DNA from: Laguncularia racemosa
Lineage: Eukaryota; Streptophyta; Magnoliopsida; Myrtales; Combretaceae
Assembly: GCA_037954665.1 (NCBI GenBank)
Contig: JBBMOL010000184.1
Coordinates: 806,001 to 870,000, forward strand
DNA length: 64,000 nt
Direction: 5' to 3'
Below are positions 44,575-56,983 of the stretch, one piece after another. How positions within the stretch are numbered: the stretch's first letter is position 1; every line of letters starts with the position of its first letter. The translations under genes and the position numbers were made by a program. The notes beneath the pieces are model-generated. The model searched no databases and was not told the DNA's origin. It was given only the letters and a program-made list of their open reading frames with translations.

Positions 44575-46687
44575 TGTAAACACCCCATTTTTGCCCTAGG
44601 AATCAACAATTCTCAATAATAATCAATTTTCAATTTTTTTCAATTTTTTTCTAATTTTTCTCTAATTTACCATAAATAATAAAAATGTTCAAAAAAATAA
44701 AAAATAAATAGGAAAACACGTCAATTTTGAAAAATGATTTCAGAAATGGTAATAATGAATAATAAATAATTTTTACAAATTTTTGAAATTTCAAAAAAAT
44801 ACAAAAAAATAAAAAAATTACATCGCATATGTACAATTTGCGATGTAAATAAAATCGGGAAATTGGGCCAGCTCAGCTGGCTCGTGCGTGCATGTTGGGA
44901 CCATGTGAAGGCTGAAGGTCGCGAGTTCGAATCCCCCCGCAAGCGCTCGGAAAAACTTTTTCGTTCTTTTCCCTGGAGCTGCCACGTGGCAGCATGTGAT
45001 TGGCCAAGAGGAAACGTGTGCATGGCGCGTGATTGTCTTCTTCGCCCAGGAAAATCGGAGGAGGAGCCAGAGCAGGTCCGACGAAGACGAAATCGGCCGT
45101 TTTCTTTTTAATCTTCTTGATTAAAGTCAAGATAAAGCCAAATCCATCAGAAAAATCAAAGAAAAACAAGAGATTTACATCAAATCGCCGGGATAAAACC
45201 GAATCCAAAAACGGAAAAATATGGGTTTATCCAAATCGGAGAATTTGAGCATATCCAAGAGGAGTTCGAGGTGCCTATAAATAGAGGAGAGCAGGAGGAA
45301 GCTAAAGCACGAAGAAAAAGTGAGAGAAAGGAGCGAATCGGAGTACGCCGGAGAAGCTTGAAGCCGAAACCATTGACCGGAGCTAGAGCCACCGCAAGGA
45401 GACGTTCTGGGAGCAAACCATCGCCACCATTGGATTCAGCAACCTCGAGAAGCTAGGATTCGACACCTCACCCGCTGCAAAAGGCCACCGAACGCCGTGA
45501 ACGAGCCTTCCCCGCTGCCGTGTCCGATCGACCCGACCCGACCCGATTCGACCCGACCCGGATCCAGCTAAGTCGGATTTTCCGGATTTTATTTATTTAA
45601 TTAATTTTGTTTATTTATTTATTCGAAATTAATTAATTAATTAATTATTTGTTATTTAGTTATTTATTTATTTGTTTATGTTTTATTTTAAATAAATAGG
45701 AAAATGTAGAAATTAGATTTTTCTAGAATTTAATAATGTAGAAAAATAATAATAATAAATAATAAATAGATAAATAAAAAATAAAAAAATATAGAAAAAT
45801 AATAAAAAATATTAGGAAAATAATCATAAAATTTTAGATGTCAAAATAGGATAGATAATAAACCAAAAATTCCCAAAAATCACAAAAATTCCCAAAAATC
45901 CAAAAAATCACAAAAATTCCCAAAAATCACAAAAATTCCCAAAAATCACAAAAATCCCCAAAATTCTCAGAAATCACAAAAATAACAAAAAAATCATAAA
46001 AAAATTCAAAAATTATAAAAGAATCATAAAAAATGAGTTTTAGCACTTAGAAAAATCCTTTTCTTCAAATAAATCCAAAATTGATGTTTTTTCCTAAAAA
46101 TCATTTTCAAAATCAGATTAAAGCTTAGGCTTAAAATTTTTTAGAAAAAAAAATCCCGAAAATGGTAAAAACATAAATCAAAATAGGTTTCAAAAACTAA
46201 AATTTACAAACAAACTTAAAGTTTTCAAAAAAAGCGAACTACGGCTTATTTGATCCTGAGTAGCAGGTACGTAGGCACCCATTCGGGTCAACCCATAAAA
46301 ATGAATAAAAAATCATTTTTTTGAAATAATTCAAGAACATAATAAAGGTAACAGAAACACAATAAAACACATTTCTAAAGATGAACAATTTTAAGAGATT
46401 AGGTGTTAATCGTAAAGGTTTTAATAGGTTAGCCTCCGGACTTAGAAACTCTGGTTTTCCCTTTTCCTCTTTTCACAAAAACGAGAAGAGGAAATAACGA
46501 CGACTAGTAGTCCAAATTAAGACTAATCCGCTCCTTTAGTCTTAATTCAATTTTTCCCAACAACAGTTGGGTGGCGACTCCAAAAATCAAACGAAGTTCC
46601 TAATTTAAGTCGAGGATCTACATTAGATGAGCATAGGGTCTAGTCTAGATCGGATTAGGAATGGGAATTCAGAAATTAGACTCGACA
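44575..46687 (+). repeat. 3' LTR of the Tat/Ogre element
   Basis: 2113 bases, near-identical to the 5' LTR, with scattered substitutions and small indels (for example around the TATA and the purine-rich leader). Ends ACTCGACA before the right target duplication. Confidence 0.96.
44864..44961 (+). promoter_or_regulatory. tRNA-like segment in the 3' LTR
   Basis: Same arrangement as in the 5' LTR. The A box reads CAGCTCAGCTGG (first base C instead of T), the B box GTTCGAATCC is at 44925-44934, and the T5 run at 44957-44961. The A-box mismatch would make this copy weaker if Pol III uses it. Confidence 0.55.
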
Positions 46688-46692
46688 ACTGC
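46688..46692. repeat. Target-site duplication, right copy (ACTGC)
   Basis: Matches 30867-30871 exactly; viral protease coding sequence resumes here. Confidence 0.95.
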
Positions 46693-47052
46693 CTTTATAC
46701 TTGTTAAAGATTTAAAGCATAATGTAATTTTAGGAACCCATTTTATTAATCTTATTCAACCCTTTAAGGTAGACAATGAAGGCATTAAGACAAATTATTT
46801 CAGGAAAGAAATATGTTTTAATTTTGTCTCTAAACCTAGAATTAAAATGATTAATGAATTCAAACAAAATTCAATTTCTGAATTGAACCGTTTGATTAAA
46901 TGTAAGGAAAACCAGGTATTATTCTTACTTGATGAACTAACTCTTCACATAATTAAAGATCAAATCACTAAGAAACCAATAACTGAAAAAATCTCTAAGT
47001 TAGAAAATGAAATTAAAAATTCAATTTGTTCTAACTTACCTAATGCTTTTTA
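46688..47052 (+). pseudogene. Caulimovirid aspartic protease, 3' half, and linker to RT
   Basis: Continues the protease that breaks off at 30871, with the second conserved motif VILGTHFINLI near 46718-46750, then a linker rich in K, N and I. The frame ends at a TAG (47051-47053) shortly before RT. The codons just upstream of 46688 are LTR sequence and not part of the viral protein. Confidence 0.85.
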
Positions 47053-48390
47053 GGATAGAAAATCTCATTCGGTAGAATTACCTTATGAAGGTAATTTTAA
47101 TGAGAAAAGCATCCCAACAAAGGTTAGACCTTCACAAATGAATAGTGATGTCTTAAGACATTGCCAAAATGAGATTAAGGATTTATTAGCTAAAAGGTTA
47201 GTTCGCAAATCTAAGTCACCTTAGAGTTGTTCAGCCTTTTACTTTAATAAAAATGCAGAAACAAAAAGAGGCACACCTAGGTTAGTTATTAACTATAAGC
47301 TTCTAAACAATGTATTAAAATGGATTAGGTATCATATACCTAATAAAAAGGAATTGCTTAGTAGAATACATAATGCTAAGGTATTCTCTAAGTTTGATAT
47401 GAAATTTGAATTTTGGCAAATCTAGATCAAAGAGCGTGATAGGTATAAACCGCCTTTACTGTCCCATTTGAACAGTATTAGTGAAATGTTATGCCTTTTG
47501 GACTTAAAAATACACCCTCTGAATTCTAGAGGATAATGAATGAAATTTTTAATGATTGTTCTCATTTCATAATAACCTACATTGATGATGTGTTGATCTT
47601 TTCCCCCAATTTAGATCAACATTTTAAGCATATCAGAGCTTTTATCAATAGAGTAAAACATAATGGTTTAGTAGTATCTCCCTCTAAAATTGCCCTTTTC
47701 TAGACTAGGATTAGGTTTTTAGGGTTTCATATTTACAATGACACAATTATCCCAATTAAAAGGTTAATTGAATTTGCTTCAAAATTCCCCAATGAAATCT
47801 TTGATAGAAATCAGCTATAAAGATTTTTAGGGAGTTTAAATTATGTAGCAAATTTCTTCCAAGACCTTGATATTCTATGCAAACTTTTGTATCAAAGGTT
47901 AAAGAAGAATCCTCTGAAATGGTCTGAACTACACACAAATGTAGTTCGACAAATCAAGGAGAAAATTTAGGAAATTCTGTGCATTCACATTGCAGATCCA
48001 TCTCTACCAAAAATAGTATAAACAAATGCATTTGACATAGGTTTTGGTGGGATCCTTAAACAAAATTTAAATGGTAAAGAATGTATAGTCCAGTTCATAT
48101 CCAAATATTGGAACAAATGTCAAATAAAATATTCCACAATTAAAAAAGAAATTTTAGCCATAGTTTTAACAATTTCCAAATTTCAAGGAGATTTGTTAAA
48201 TCAGAAATTTCTTTTAAGAATTGACAGCAAAGCAGCAAAAAATGTTTTAGAAAAAGATGTTCAAATTTTAGCTTCGAAACAGATTTTTGCCAGATGGCAA
48301 TCAATTTTATTTGTTTTTTATTTCGAAATTGAGCATATCAAAGGTTCTTCCAATTCATTTCCTGACTTCCTTACCCGTGAATTCTTGTAG
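47053..48390 (+). pseudogene. Caulimovirid reverse transcriptase and RNase H
   Basis: Reverse transcriptase in two frames with several stops. Motifs are VRPSQMNSDVLRHCQNEI near 47121, GTPRLVINYKLLN near 47270, KVFSKFDMKF near 47378, then a one-base frameshift before AFTVPFEQY near 47450. VMPFGLKN follows, and the catalytic YIDD at 47578-47589 is intact. RNase H follows: NAFDIGFGGIL near 48024, an EILAIVLTISKFQGD stretch near 48150, and the DSKAAKNVLEKD segment near 48220. The domain ends at FPDFLTREFL (48390). These enzymes copy the viral pregenomic RNA in caulimovirids. Here stops and the frameshift prevent a full product. Confidence 0.9.
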
Positions 48391-48393
48391 GAA

Positions 48394-49756
48394 GATGCCT
48401 TCCAAGAAGGATAAGGGAAAAGGGAAGGAATGTCCGATCTTGGCTTGCTGCCACAGCTCCTAAATCCAATGCTCCATTAGTAATTAAGGATGAACCATCC
48501 TCCGGTTCATCTAAGCCTGATGAAAACCCAAATGAAGGTAAACACTGTGAGGAAACCCTTAATGAGCCAAACACTAATGTCATAATAACCCCTAAATTAA
48601 TTAAGGCAATCACTTCTGCCTTAAATGTCCCTATTTCATTAAAACAGGACCTGAATGAAATAGTGGTTCGAAAGAAACCACACCAGAATGTAGAAATTAT
48701 TGAGGTGGCATCTTCCTTAGGGAAGGAAATAGTCCCTTAAAAGGTTTTAACAAAATTAGTGTTTTATGTCAAAGGAATTTTCAAATATGTCTTTTTTGTA
48801 GAAAAAGGGAATGTTTGAAAATGATCATTATAATTATGCTAGAAAAATATTTTCTGAAAATTTTAATTATGTTTCTTTCGATAGTCTAAAGACTATTGAA
48901 TTTTATGAAAGAACTTTAAGTGAAACTAAATTGGTTTCATTTAAACATTTTCAAAATAATGGAGTAATTAGTTACTCAACTGCCAGGATTCATAAGGTCA
49001 TCAACCTTAATTAATGGCCTGAACATCCGAACATCTTACCAAATGTCAAAAGTTCAAAGTTAATCCTTTGGACCCTCTTACACCTTACCTCCATGCTTTT
49101 AATTATTTTGATTATAAACAAGCATGGTGAAATGCCTTCTTTCGAATGAACCAAAAAAGATCCCACACATGGCTAATCTTTTTTTTTTTAAATGTTCTTA
49201 AAAAAACATTTCTTACTAGTTTGCACACTGGTGGGATGAATTTGGAGCAACCAATGAAATAATTCATAAAAATGCCCGAAAGGGATTTAATTTGTTCCTA
49301 AAAAATTACACACCCAGTCCTTATGAGCAATCGTTTAATAAAATGATGTTATATTTTATGCACATCAGCATATCCTAGGTAATGATCTGGTTTTACGAAT
49401 TCAGGAAAAACAATGATACCAGAACCACCATTTTAACTAGAAGGTTCAAAGTAAAATGGTGGGATGGTTTTAAAATATGGAACAAGGTTGAAGAAAATGT
49501 AATCCTTAATTAGATTAATAAATCATCAATCAATGTTCTAATAAATGAGCAGGAAACCCAAATCCCTTTCCTCCATGACAAGGGATTTCTAATGTCCTCT
49601 ATGGCTAGAGCATATTCTCTAGACCAAATGAAGCAATTACTGGAGCAAGCCTTAGCAAGCTTAAAAGAATCAACCAATGAAGACTCCACAGAATCAGCCT
49701 ATAGTGGAGAAAGTAATGAAGACAACTGCTACGGGATCAACTTAGTAGAACCGTAG
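48394..49756 (+). pseudogene. Caulimovirid second ORF (florendovirus-type, function unknown)
   Basis: Directly after RNase H a new coding region starts with a lysine-rich MPSKKDKGKGK. It then runs in more than one frame with stops and an indel in a T-run near 49185. The C-terminal part has tryptophan motifs (FAHWWDEFGATNE near 49217, RRFKVKWWDGF near 49440) and an acidic tail, ending at the TAG at 49754. A second ORF of this kind after the polyprotein is a feature of florendoviruses; its function is not known. The genus assignment depends largely on this ORF. Confidence 0.65.
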
Positions 49757-51184
49757 AAGTCTAATGTAAGTATTTTGTTGTCCTTGCAGCAAAATACGTA
49801 GAAAAATGAAATTTTTGTATTTTTGTTTTAAAGTAGAGTATAGTATTTACATACTATACCATTTTATAGTCGCTACGCACAACTAGTGTACGTATTTGTA
49901 ATGTAACATTCTCTGTGTTAACCGTCACGTACGGAATAGCTCATATTACAATGGGTGGAACTTTTCCACTGAATACAATTTTGGAATTTATTGTCTTCTA
50001 TAGTAAAATCTGACAACTTTTAATGTTCACTACAGTAAAAAAGTACTTTTACTATTTACTATAGTGAAAGTAAGCAGGTTCATTTGAAACCAAGCTTCCA
50101 GATCAGAATCTCTCTCACTTCTTCTGAGATAATCTCAACCTCTCTTCTTCTCTTCTAACCTTTCTTCGTTTAACCTTCCTTCCTCTTTAATGGTCTAATC
50201 TTTAGACAACCTTACATCCATACACACTTCTTCTTCTCTTCTCTTCTTAATATCTCATCTGTCTATGGCATCCAAGTCATAGATAAACCTTAGTAGTAGA
50301 AAGTACTCAGGTAATGGTCTAACATATCATCTTCTCTTTCTTTTACTTCTTCTTTAATGATAATGCGTCTGTAATGTTATTTTCTTTTATGAGTCTGTAA
50401 ATATGCTCTTTTATTTAATGAAATGAATGTTTTATGTTATACCTAGAACATATCCCACTAGTCTTGGCTCTGCCACCTATGGTGGTTTAAATGATCTTAT
50501 CTCTTATTTATTTAATGTTCTTCCATACTTTAATGTACTAAGCCCCATAAGGACTAGCTAAGCTGCCATTGGAGGCCTTAGTTTATATCTTTGGTATATA
50601 GGCCGGAAACAGGTCTCAGAGAGCTAAAGGTTTCCAAAAGAGACACCTTGGAAGATCTTAATGATTGTTGGTGTTCTCGATGAGACTTGAGTAACAATGC
50701 CAAGTACCAAGATATCCTGATTCATGTTTAAATTTAATGCTTTAATTTGTTAGTTGCTTTTGTGAAAAAGCAATTCATTATTCCGCAATTTATACTTTGT
50801 CTGTATCTTTAATCATATTTTTCATATTCCCTATACCCTACACAATAGGTAGGCACTCAAACCCTGGCCTTAATGGTATTAGAGCCAATGAGGGAAGGGT
50901 ATAGTAGGTTGAATATTTGTTAATTAAGCTAAGAACACGATTCCTAAGTGGAATTTGAATTTTATTTGAATTATATGCTTGGAAATATCCTCAATGGAAG
51001 GAGTTCATATTATGATAAGCGTAAGGACCTAGCATAAATCCTGCTAAAGATTTGAAAAGGTTTACATAAGGGTCAACAAGGCAAAATCATAGTATGACTT
51101 CGTAATTAGTTCTGCAAATGATTTAAATAAAACAAGAGAAATAGTAGTGTTCTGACTTAAATAATAAATTTATTCAATCACACT
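49757..51184 (+). promoter_or_regulatory. Caulimovirid non-coding region (promoter/leader)
   Basis: About 1.4 kb without long frames between the second ORF and the movement protein, where caulimovirids carry their pregenomic promoter and leader. It holds a palindrome (GTATAGTA/TACTATAC, 49838-49859), repeated actatagtga/actacagta motifs (49990-50070), a CT-rich stretch (50100-50250) and the primer site. A TATA box or polyadenylation signal cannot be fixed with confidence. Confidence 0.65.
50896..50909 (+). promoter_or_regulatory. Viral minus-strand primer-binding site (tRNA-Met)
   Basis: TGGTATTAGAGCCA differs by one base (T for C) from the TGGTATCAGAGCCA site that primes caulimovirid reverse transcription. 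It lies 289 bases before the movement-protein ATG, as expected. Confidence 0.85.
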
Positions 51185-52150
51185 ATGTCTTCTTCAAGCT
51201 TTAGTTCTAACGAGACTATAGATGAACCTATAACAAACAATAGGGATGAAATTTGTGTTAAAGATTTTGATAAGGCTATAGATGACTCGAAAATACCAAA
51301 AATGTCCTATGATCAAATCTATCAAATTGTCAAATGGAAAATCTTTGGCAAAAACAATTATGTCATAGCTACTGAAGAGAAAGACATCCCTATCTCGGAT
51401 GGGCTAACGACATTAAAATTATTAAACAATGAATCCATTCGAAGATATAGTCAAGAATGGAATTATATGCATATAGGTTTAATCCAAGTAGGAGTCAAAC
51501 CTCTTACAAAACTAGGGTTAGATACTTCAATATTAATGATCCTTAAGGATGTTAGGAAACTGAAGTATGAAAGATCAATTCATGCTGCAGTAGAAACTAG
51601 CCTAAGTAATGGTCCAATCCAATTTGAATGTCACATAAATGTAACCTTAGGTCTTAAGGATAAAACAATTATGAATTCCTTGATCTTATAGATTAAGACT
51701 CACAATTACAAAATGATTGAAGGTGTATTGCCTATGGCAATTATTTATAGAATTTATTTTAAGTTAATGAAAACTGCTTTTAGATCTAAAGCATATAAAA
51801 TTGACAAAGAGGTCAAACACTTTTAATCCAAACTGATTTAACTAAGTCAAATGTCACGATCCAAAAAATGATCAAATGGGATCAGATAAACTTACCTGAT
51901 TAATGAGAGGTAGACAACCCTACTCCCAAAAAATCAATATGCAATACTAAACCATCAAATGTGATGCAACATCTAAATGGTAAAGTAACATAGCAGTTTT
52001 TTAGGAGATCTTTCGATTGTTCTAAAAGAAATTTAGAAATTAGGTCAATGTCCTCAATTTCTTCCTCTAGAAAATCAGTAGATTTACCTATACCTATAAT
52101 CAATGTTCATGATAATCCTCAAGTTAAGGTTAATCATTCAATCAGTGGTT
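51185..52150 (+). pseudogene. Caulimovirid movement protein (30K type), truncated
   Basis: Starts with ATG (MSSSSFSSNE) and stays open for 168 codons, with the conserved core YMHIGLIQVGVKPLTKLGLD followed by a TSILMILKDVRK stretch, and AVETSLSNGPIQF. These are typical of the 30K movement proteins of this family, which enlarge plasmodesmata. A TAG at 51689 cuts it. Homologous coding sequence continues in the same and a neighbouring frame to about 52150 with more stops. It follows the primer-binding site, so it marks the first gene of the viral genome map. Confidence 0.85.
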
Positions 52151-52815
52151 TAGTCAATAAATAGGTAAGAATAACCCAAATAGTCTATCAAAATTTTAAT
52201 GACTCGGATTATGAGGAACCTTCTGCTTTAGAAGTAGGAGATCCAAAACTTAATGTTATAGAAAAACCTTTCGAACCTAATAGAGTTTTTCTAAATAATG
52301 ATTTTAATTCACCAAAAAATAAAAAATTAAGAGAATGGTATCTTAAAACTTTTAACAATTATAAGACAAATTAAAAATGAATATTCTAATTTTATGGATG
52401 AAGCTAGTGCTCAAATTTTGTTCTTTGACTGGTTCGAAGAATATTATTTAAAGCATAAGCAAATTAATGTAACTAATAAATGTGTCAAGTGGAGACTAAG
52501 TGATGGTCAGATCATAGAATCTAATCATCCACCACTTACCAATATTCAGTATTCTCACAAGGATACTGAAATTAAACTTACACCCTTTAAAAATGCAATA
52601 GAAGTTGAAGGATCAGGTATTAAAAAGATTATTGTCCTATTTTTGACGAATTACCAAACGTTGGATTGTTGACCAAAGTTCCAAAGAATGGGATTATAAA
52701 AATTTGGATTCTAGAATTAGAAACAAAAAAAAAAATAATATACATATTTATAATACGAGATCTACGATGTCTTGGAATTATGCATGCACTAATGTAAATG
52801 CGATCCATTTTTTAT
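52151..52815 (+). pseudogene. Caulimovirid region between movement and coat proteins
   Basis: Broken coding sequence in two or three frames. The part at 52394-52640 encodes a conserved-looking FFDWFEEYYLKHKQINV segment that in related viruses lies between movement protein and capsid. The last ~170 bases (to about 52815, WNYACTNVNAIHFLYNEL) read in another frame and may be rearranged. Virus-like sequence fades after this. Confidence 0.6.
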
Positions 52816-52819
52816 ATAA

Positions 52820-55800
52820 TGAATTGAGCTGACTTTCATACATCTATCACAAAAGTTCAAGGTTCTATTTAGTTATTGTAGGGATACTGAATTTAATTCG
52901 TGAGCTTACACCCTATTATTTTAATGGATTTGACTCTTTGGGCTAAGCTCAAAGAGTAAAGTCCATATTATAGGATAATCGAGGGAGATTTGGCATGGTG
53001 GGCTTAGAGTAGGGCCTGTTGGATCGACTCGTCGAATCCAACCTTTCTTAAATAAGACTCATACATATACACATTAAAGGTCTTTGGTGGGCCTAAATCC
53101 ATACAACAATCATATGAGGCCTCATTTGTTAGAAACCGTTGATTGCCATCACCATCCGATTGATGGGATTTATAACTAAACACCATAAATACCTCATGCC
53201 TCTTGACTAAAGGGAGGGACTTCTTTTGGAAAAAGTGTTATTACTCTATCGGATTTCTCTAAAAGATTCAAATTATCACTTACCCATATTTATCTCACAA
53301 ATTATACACCTGTCACCGTAGAGTTGGGCCTTATTTAAGACTGACTACTCCTCCTCCCGTCTTGATCACCCCCTAATCATCCTTGCACGTGTCACTTCCT
53401 CGTTAGGTTACATGTTGTGCGTTTGCACATAATACCCATGATGGCCAAGTCTTTCTTCATAAGCTAAATCAGTTCTTACATTCATGGAAAGGAAATAATG
53501 ACCTCTGAATTCTCTCCAATGAGTTGAATGTGCATTTTTTTTTTGTTCTTTCTTATTGGTGTACTCCTATGGCGGATAGGGAAAAAGTACATGATTGGGC
53601 TGGTTCAAATAATTTTAGGGTAAATTGTAAATGGAATAGAGGTAATTTTAGTGTTCTTATTTTTTATTTTAGTAATTTAATAACTAAAGTTTTATTTTTT
53701 TATAATTTAGTACGTAATAGAGACACTAAATAGTATCTTATTTTAAAATATAAATACGTAATTATAAAAAAAATTAAGTACTAAATTATGTAAATTAAAA
53801 AATACATACACTGGAATTGCCTTTATCCCCTATATTATGTTTATTTCATGTGTGTGCATAGTTTTCTTATCATTGATATTATGTATTTTAATCCCCTAAA
53901 TATTAAAAAAAAATTGCATTTAGATTCTATTATACTATTTTGCTTTGAATAAAATAATGAAATAAAAAACATAAAATCAATGATAAAATAGTCATATAGA
54001 AGTTCAAGTGTACTTTTTTTAAAGCATTTAAGGGTCTAAATTAATGTATAAATTGGAAAAAAAAAGAAGAAGAAGAGAGAGAAGTTATATACAATTAAGA
54101 TAGACATAAAAAGATATATTTACAATCTAATTATTATTTTATCATCGAGCCATTATGATAGCCAACGAACAAAAGAAATGATTTTGTAGTTATTAATACC
54201 TTATTTGTCTCACTTCCATAAGTTATTAGAATTCCAAATAATCGTAACTTATGAATTATATGTCATTATAGCCTACATCTTATCAAGCTATAAAAAATAA
54301 TAGTAATTTGAACTCATGTAATTAACTAAATGGACCTTAACTGAGGCAATCAAGTCATAAAAGCTTTAAAAAAGAAAAAAATAAATAAAACTTAAACGAG
54401 TCTAATGTTGTCCATAAACTATATGTGTTGATGTGATTGCCGAATTTTTTTTTTTTAAAAAAAAGAGTTACATAAAAAGAAACAAAGTTGCAAATAAACT
54501 GAGAATTAGTGTAAGTAAAAAAAAAAAAGGTGCATATCTTAGGTATGGGCAGCTACCATCATAAGGTAGTGCGCATGAAATTAAAAAAAAAAAAAAAAGT
54601 AGCAACCTGGTGCACTTATATGAAAATTCATATTTTTACTAAAATTTTAAATGGTTAATAACAACCCATCAATCTAAATGCATCGTCACAACTACATAGA
54701 ATGGACTAATCAAAACAAAATGGTGCCAAGTTCAAGTAATTTTAATTTTCAAAACTTGAGCGTGATTCAAATTCAATTAAACTAAAAAATTTTGAGTTAG
54801 AGATCGACTTAAAATGGCACTTAATAAACTTAAGTTTAAACTCATTTAAGTTGAAATTTTTAATAGAAATATTTTTTTTTGTTTAAAATGATTTGACACT
54901 TAAATTTGGTTTGAACTCGATAAATGTTTAAGTTCAACTTGAGTTTAATTAGATCCGTAAGCTAGTTAAGCAAATTATCATGAAACTTGAGTTAGAATTA
55001 ATGAACTACTCGAGTAACTTGATAAACATTTGAGTCAAATTTGAATAACTCATGAGTCAGCTTGGTTTATTTGCACTTCTAGATGGGGTCATATACCAAT
55101 ATCTACAATAAGATGTAATCAACTTAATAATAATGTCATTGTATACTTTTGGTAGTAGGTTGTAGATGATAGTTTGATATAACATAAAGCAATAATACAA
55201 AATATGAGAGAAGAAAACAATCCATAATTTTTTGATACATTATTGGTTACATTGTCCATGGGATATTTATAGGCTTATAATCCTAAAATTATTAAGAAAA
55301 TTGAATGAAAGAAAACAAGAAACCAAATCAATAAAAAATAAACCTTCTTAAATAATTGAACATCCTTTCATACATTGGCATGCATTGCAACGTGCAATTT
55401 TGACCTCAAAAATAGCATCAAACAGTAAAGCGATTTGCAACATTTCAAAATAGACTTAAAATAATTTTTATTGATATATTATTGGTTTCACAAATCCTCA
55501 TAAGTGAAAAGTTACTGACTCCACTCATCTATGAGCTTAAAAATCGAGTCTCTTCATCTAATCTAGTAGCTTCCGACTTCTTTTGATTTTGACCAATACT
55601 GCTTCTTATTAGCTTCTAACTAGCTTTCGACTCAACTTGACTAGCTTCTAATTGCTTCTTCCTCTACTTTTGATGATCCAATCGATTTATGAATTGTAAA
55701 TCTATCTTGTCCACATCATGGTTCACTTAGCATATAAGCATAAAAACAAACAAAGCTAGATTGCAAATTTTGTGAAATTGAATTAAATATTTACTTGAAT

Positions 55801-56980
55801 TCAATTAGATTATTGATCAAGGACCTAGTCCAACTTAAGTTATGTGAATATAGCTTATAGCGTTGAGCTCACACTTTATTCCATTTCACTTAATGAGCTA
55901 CCAAACCTAGTTGAATTCAAATTAAGTTTAAGTATGTATTAATTTTACTAAATATAAGCTCAATATAAATTAATGTGCTAAGTAAAAAAAAAAAAAAAAA
56001 TCTTTGATCTTCAATGCATTTTAGTTTGAATCTTCAATTTTTTATTTTTTATCGAGTCTCCAACTTTTGGACATTAACCTAAAGAGTTATTTTATTAAAG
56101 GTTTTGATATTTCCTATTAAAAGGAAAAAATCATCTTAGATTTTTACTATTTTTTCTATGTTGAGCATTAAACATCAACTTTTTTTTTTCTATTTGAGTT
56201 TATGTCACTTTTTAATAGAAATTTTAATAAATTCACTTGCATTAACCAATGGAAGTTGAAGGGCTCAAAAAGAAAATTTGTGAAAGTTCAAAAAAAATTT
56301 CCCTAATTATTGAAATCAAATCTCAATAAGGAATGTTTACGGATAATAATTTTATATTTTATACTTATACAAACATTATTCCACATTTAAAAGTGATATT
56401 TCTCCATATTAATATAGATAATATTTTTAAATATGATATATTTTTAAATATTATATAAAAAACAATTATTCCAAATATAGATTTTGAAAATACAGTTGCG
56501 GTCTGTGTCTTCATAAATTTGTACTAAAGGCACAGATGGTGTACATGCCTTTAACAGATTTGTATTAAAGATGTGGATGTCACTCACTTATTTAATGTAA
56601 ATTTTTTTTTGAAGGAGTAGGTGATATCCGTACTTTAAAAAATAATTTTTTTTTTGTATTGAAGGCATGGGTAGCGTTCATGGTTTCAATGTAATTTTTT
56701 TTGAACTAAAAGCGCAAATCCCATATATATCTTAATAATTTATTTTTAAAATAATTTTTTATAGTATAATATTTATGAAATGTTTTTAATAAAGTATTAT
56801 ATTTAAAAATGTTATCCTATGAATATGTGTGGCAGTCGAAAAAGGTGAGAAAAAGAAAAATTAAAATGCGACTTAACGATAAACCCCAACCACCCATAAA
56901 ACACTAACAAGTAACTACACCACCCGCCAGAATGTGATCGACGTCAGGAAGGAGACTTCTCTCACGGTCACGGCGGATCC
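52820..56980. other. Intergenic, no gene recognised
   Basis: AT-rich with many homopolymer runs. The 52950-53500 patch is more balanced but matches no family I know. An inverted copy of the AGTT-rich repeat seen in the STIG1 array lies at about 54740-55080. Near 56500-56720 short degenerate repeats of an aaggcatggatg-like motif occur. The last ~100 bases are the promoter/5' UTR of the next gene; no TATA box is obvious. Confidence 0.5.
54740..55080 (-). repeat. Inverted copy of the AGTT-rich dispersed repeat
   Basis: Resembles the reverse complement of about 13590-13950 (for example gagctcgaaatggcatt-like and aacttaattaagttt-like stretches). Strongly decayed. Confidence 0.4.
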
Positions 56981-56983
56981 AAA

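Larger units (their letters stand above)
30872..46687 (+). mobile_element. Ty3/gypsy Tat/Ogre-type LTR retrotransposon, 15.8 kb, non-autonomous
   Basis: Complete structure: 2.1 kb LTRs starting TGTAAACACC and ending ACTCGACA, a primer-binding site, leader, ORF1, gag-pro, an intron candidate, RT with two RNase H domains, integrase, a 3' UTR with tandem repeats, and a polypurine tract. ORF1 upstream of gag, the second (plant archaeal-type) RNase H, the pro/RT intron and the repeat-filled 3' UTR place it in the Tat/Ogre group. By eye the LTRs differ by a few percent, mostly C/T changes, so insertion is fairly recent. Five in-frame stops in gag-pol make it defective unless helped in trans. Confidence 0.95.
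28740..52815 (+). mobile_element. Endogenous caulimovirid (florendovirus/petuvirus-like), interrupted by a Tat/Ogre element
   Basis: Virus-derived DNA occupies about 28740-30871 and 46688-52815, roughly 8.2-8.3 kb in all; the middle is a nested retrotransposon. On the plus strand the order is coat-protein part, zinc knuckle, aspartic protease, RT, RNase H, second ORF, non-coding region with tRNA-Met primer site, movement protein, then a domain that normally lies between movement and coat proteins. This is one viral genome in circularly permuted order, or two truncated tandem copies. Stops and frameshifts occur throughout, so no complete viral protein is encoded. The genus assignment rests on the gene order and the second ORF and is tentative. 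The right edge is approximate. Confidence 0.85.

Noticed and set aside
46661..46687. Upstream start of the viral protease frame at 46661
   Set aside because: Those codons are the end of the 3' LTR, not viral sequence.
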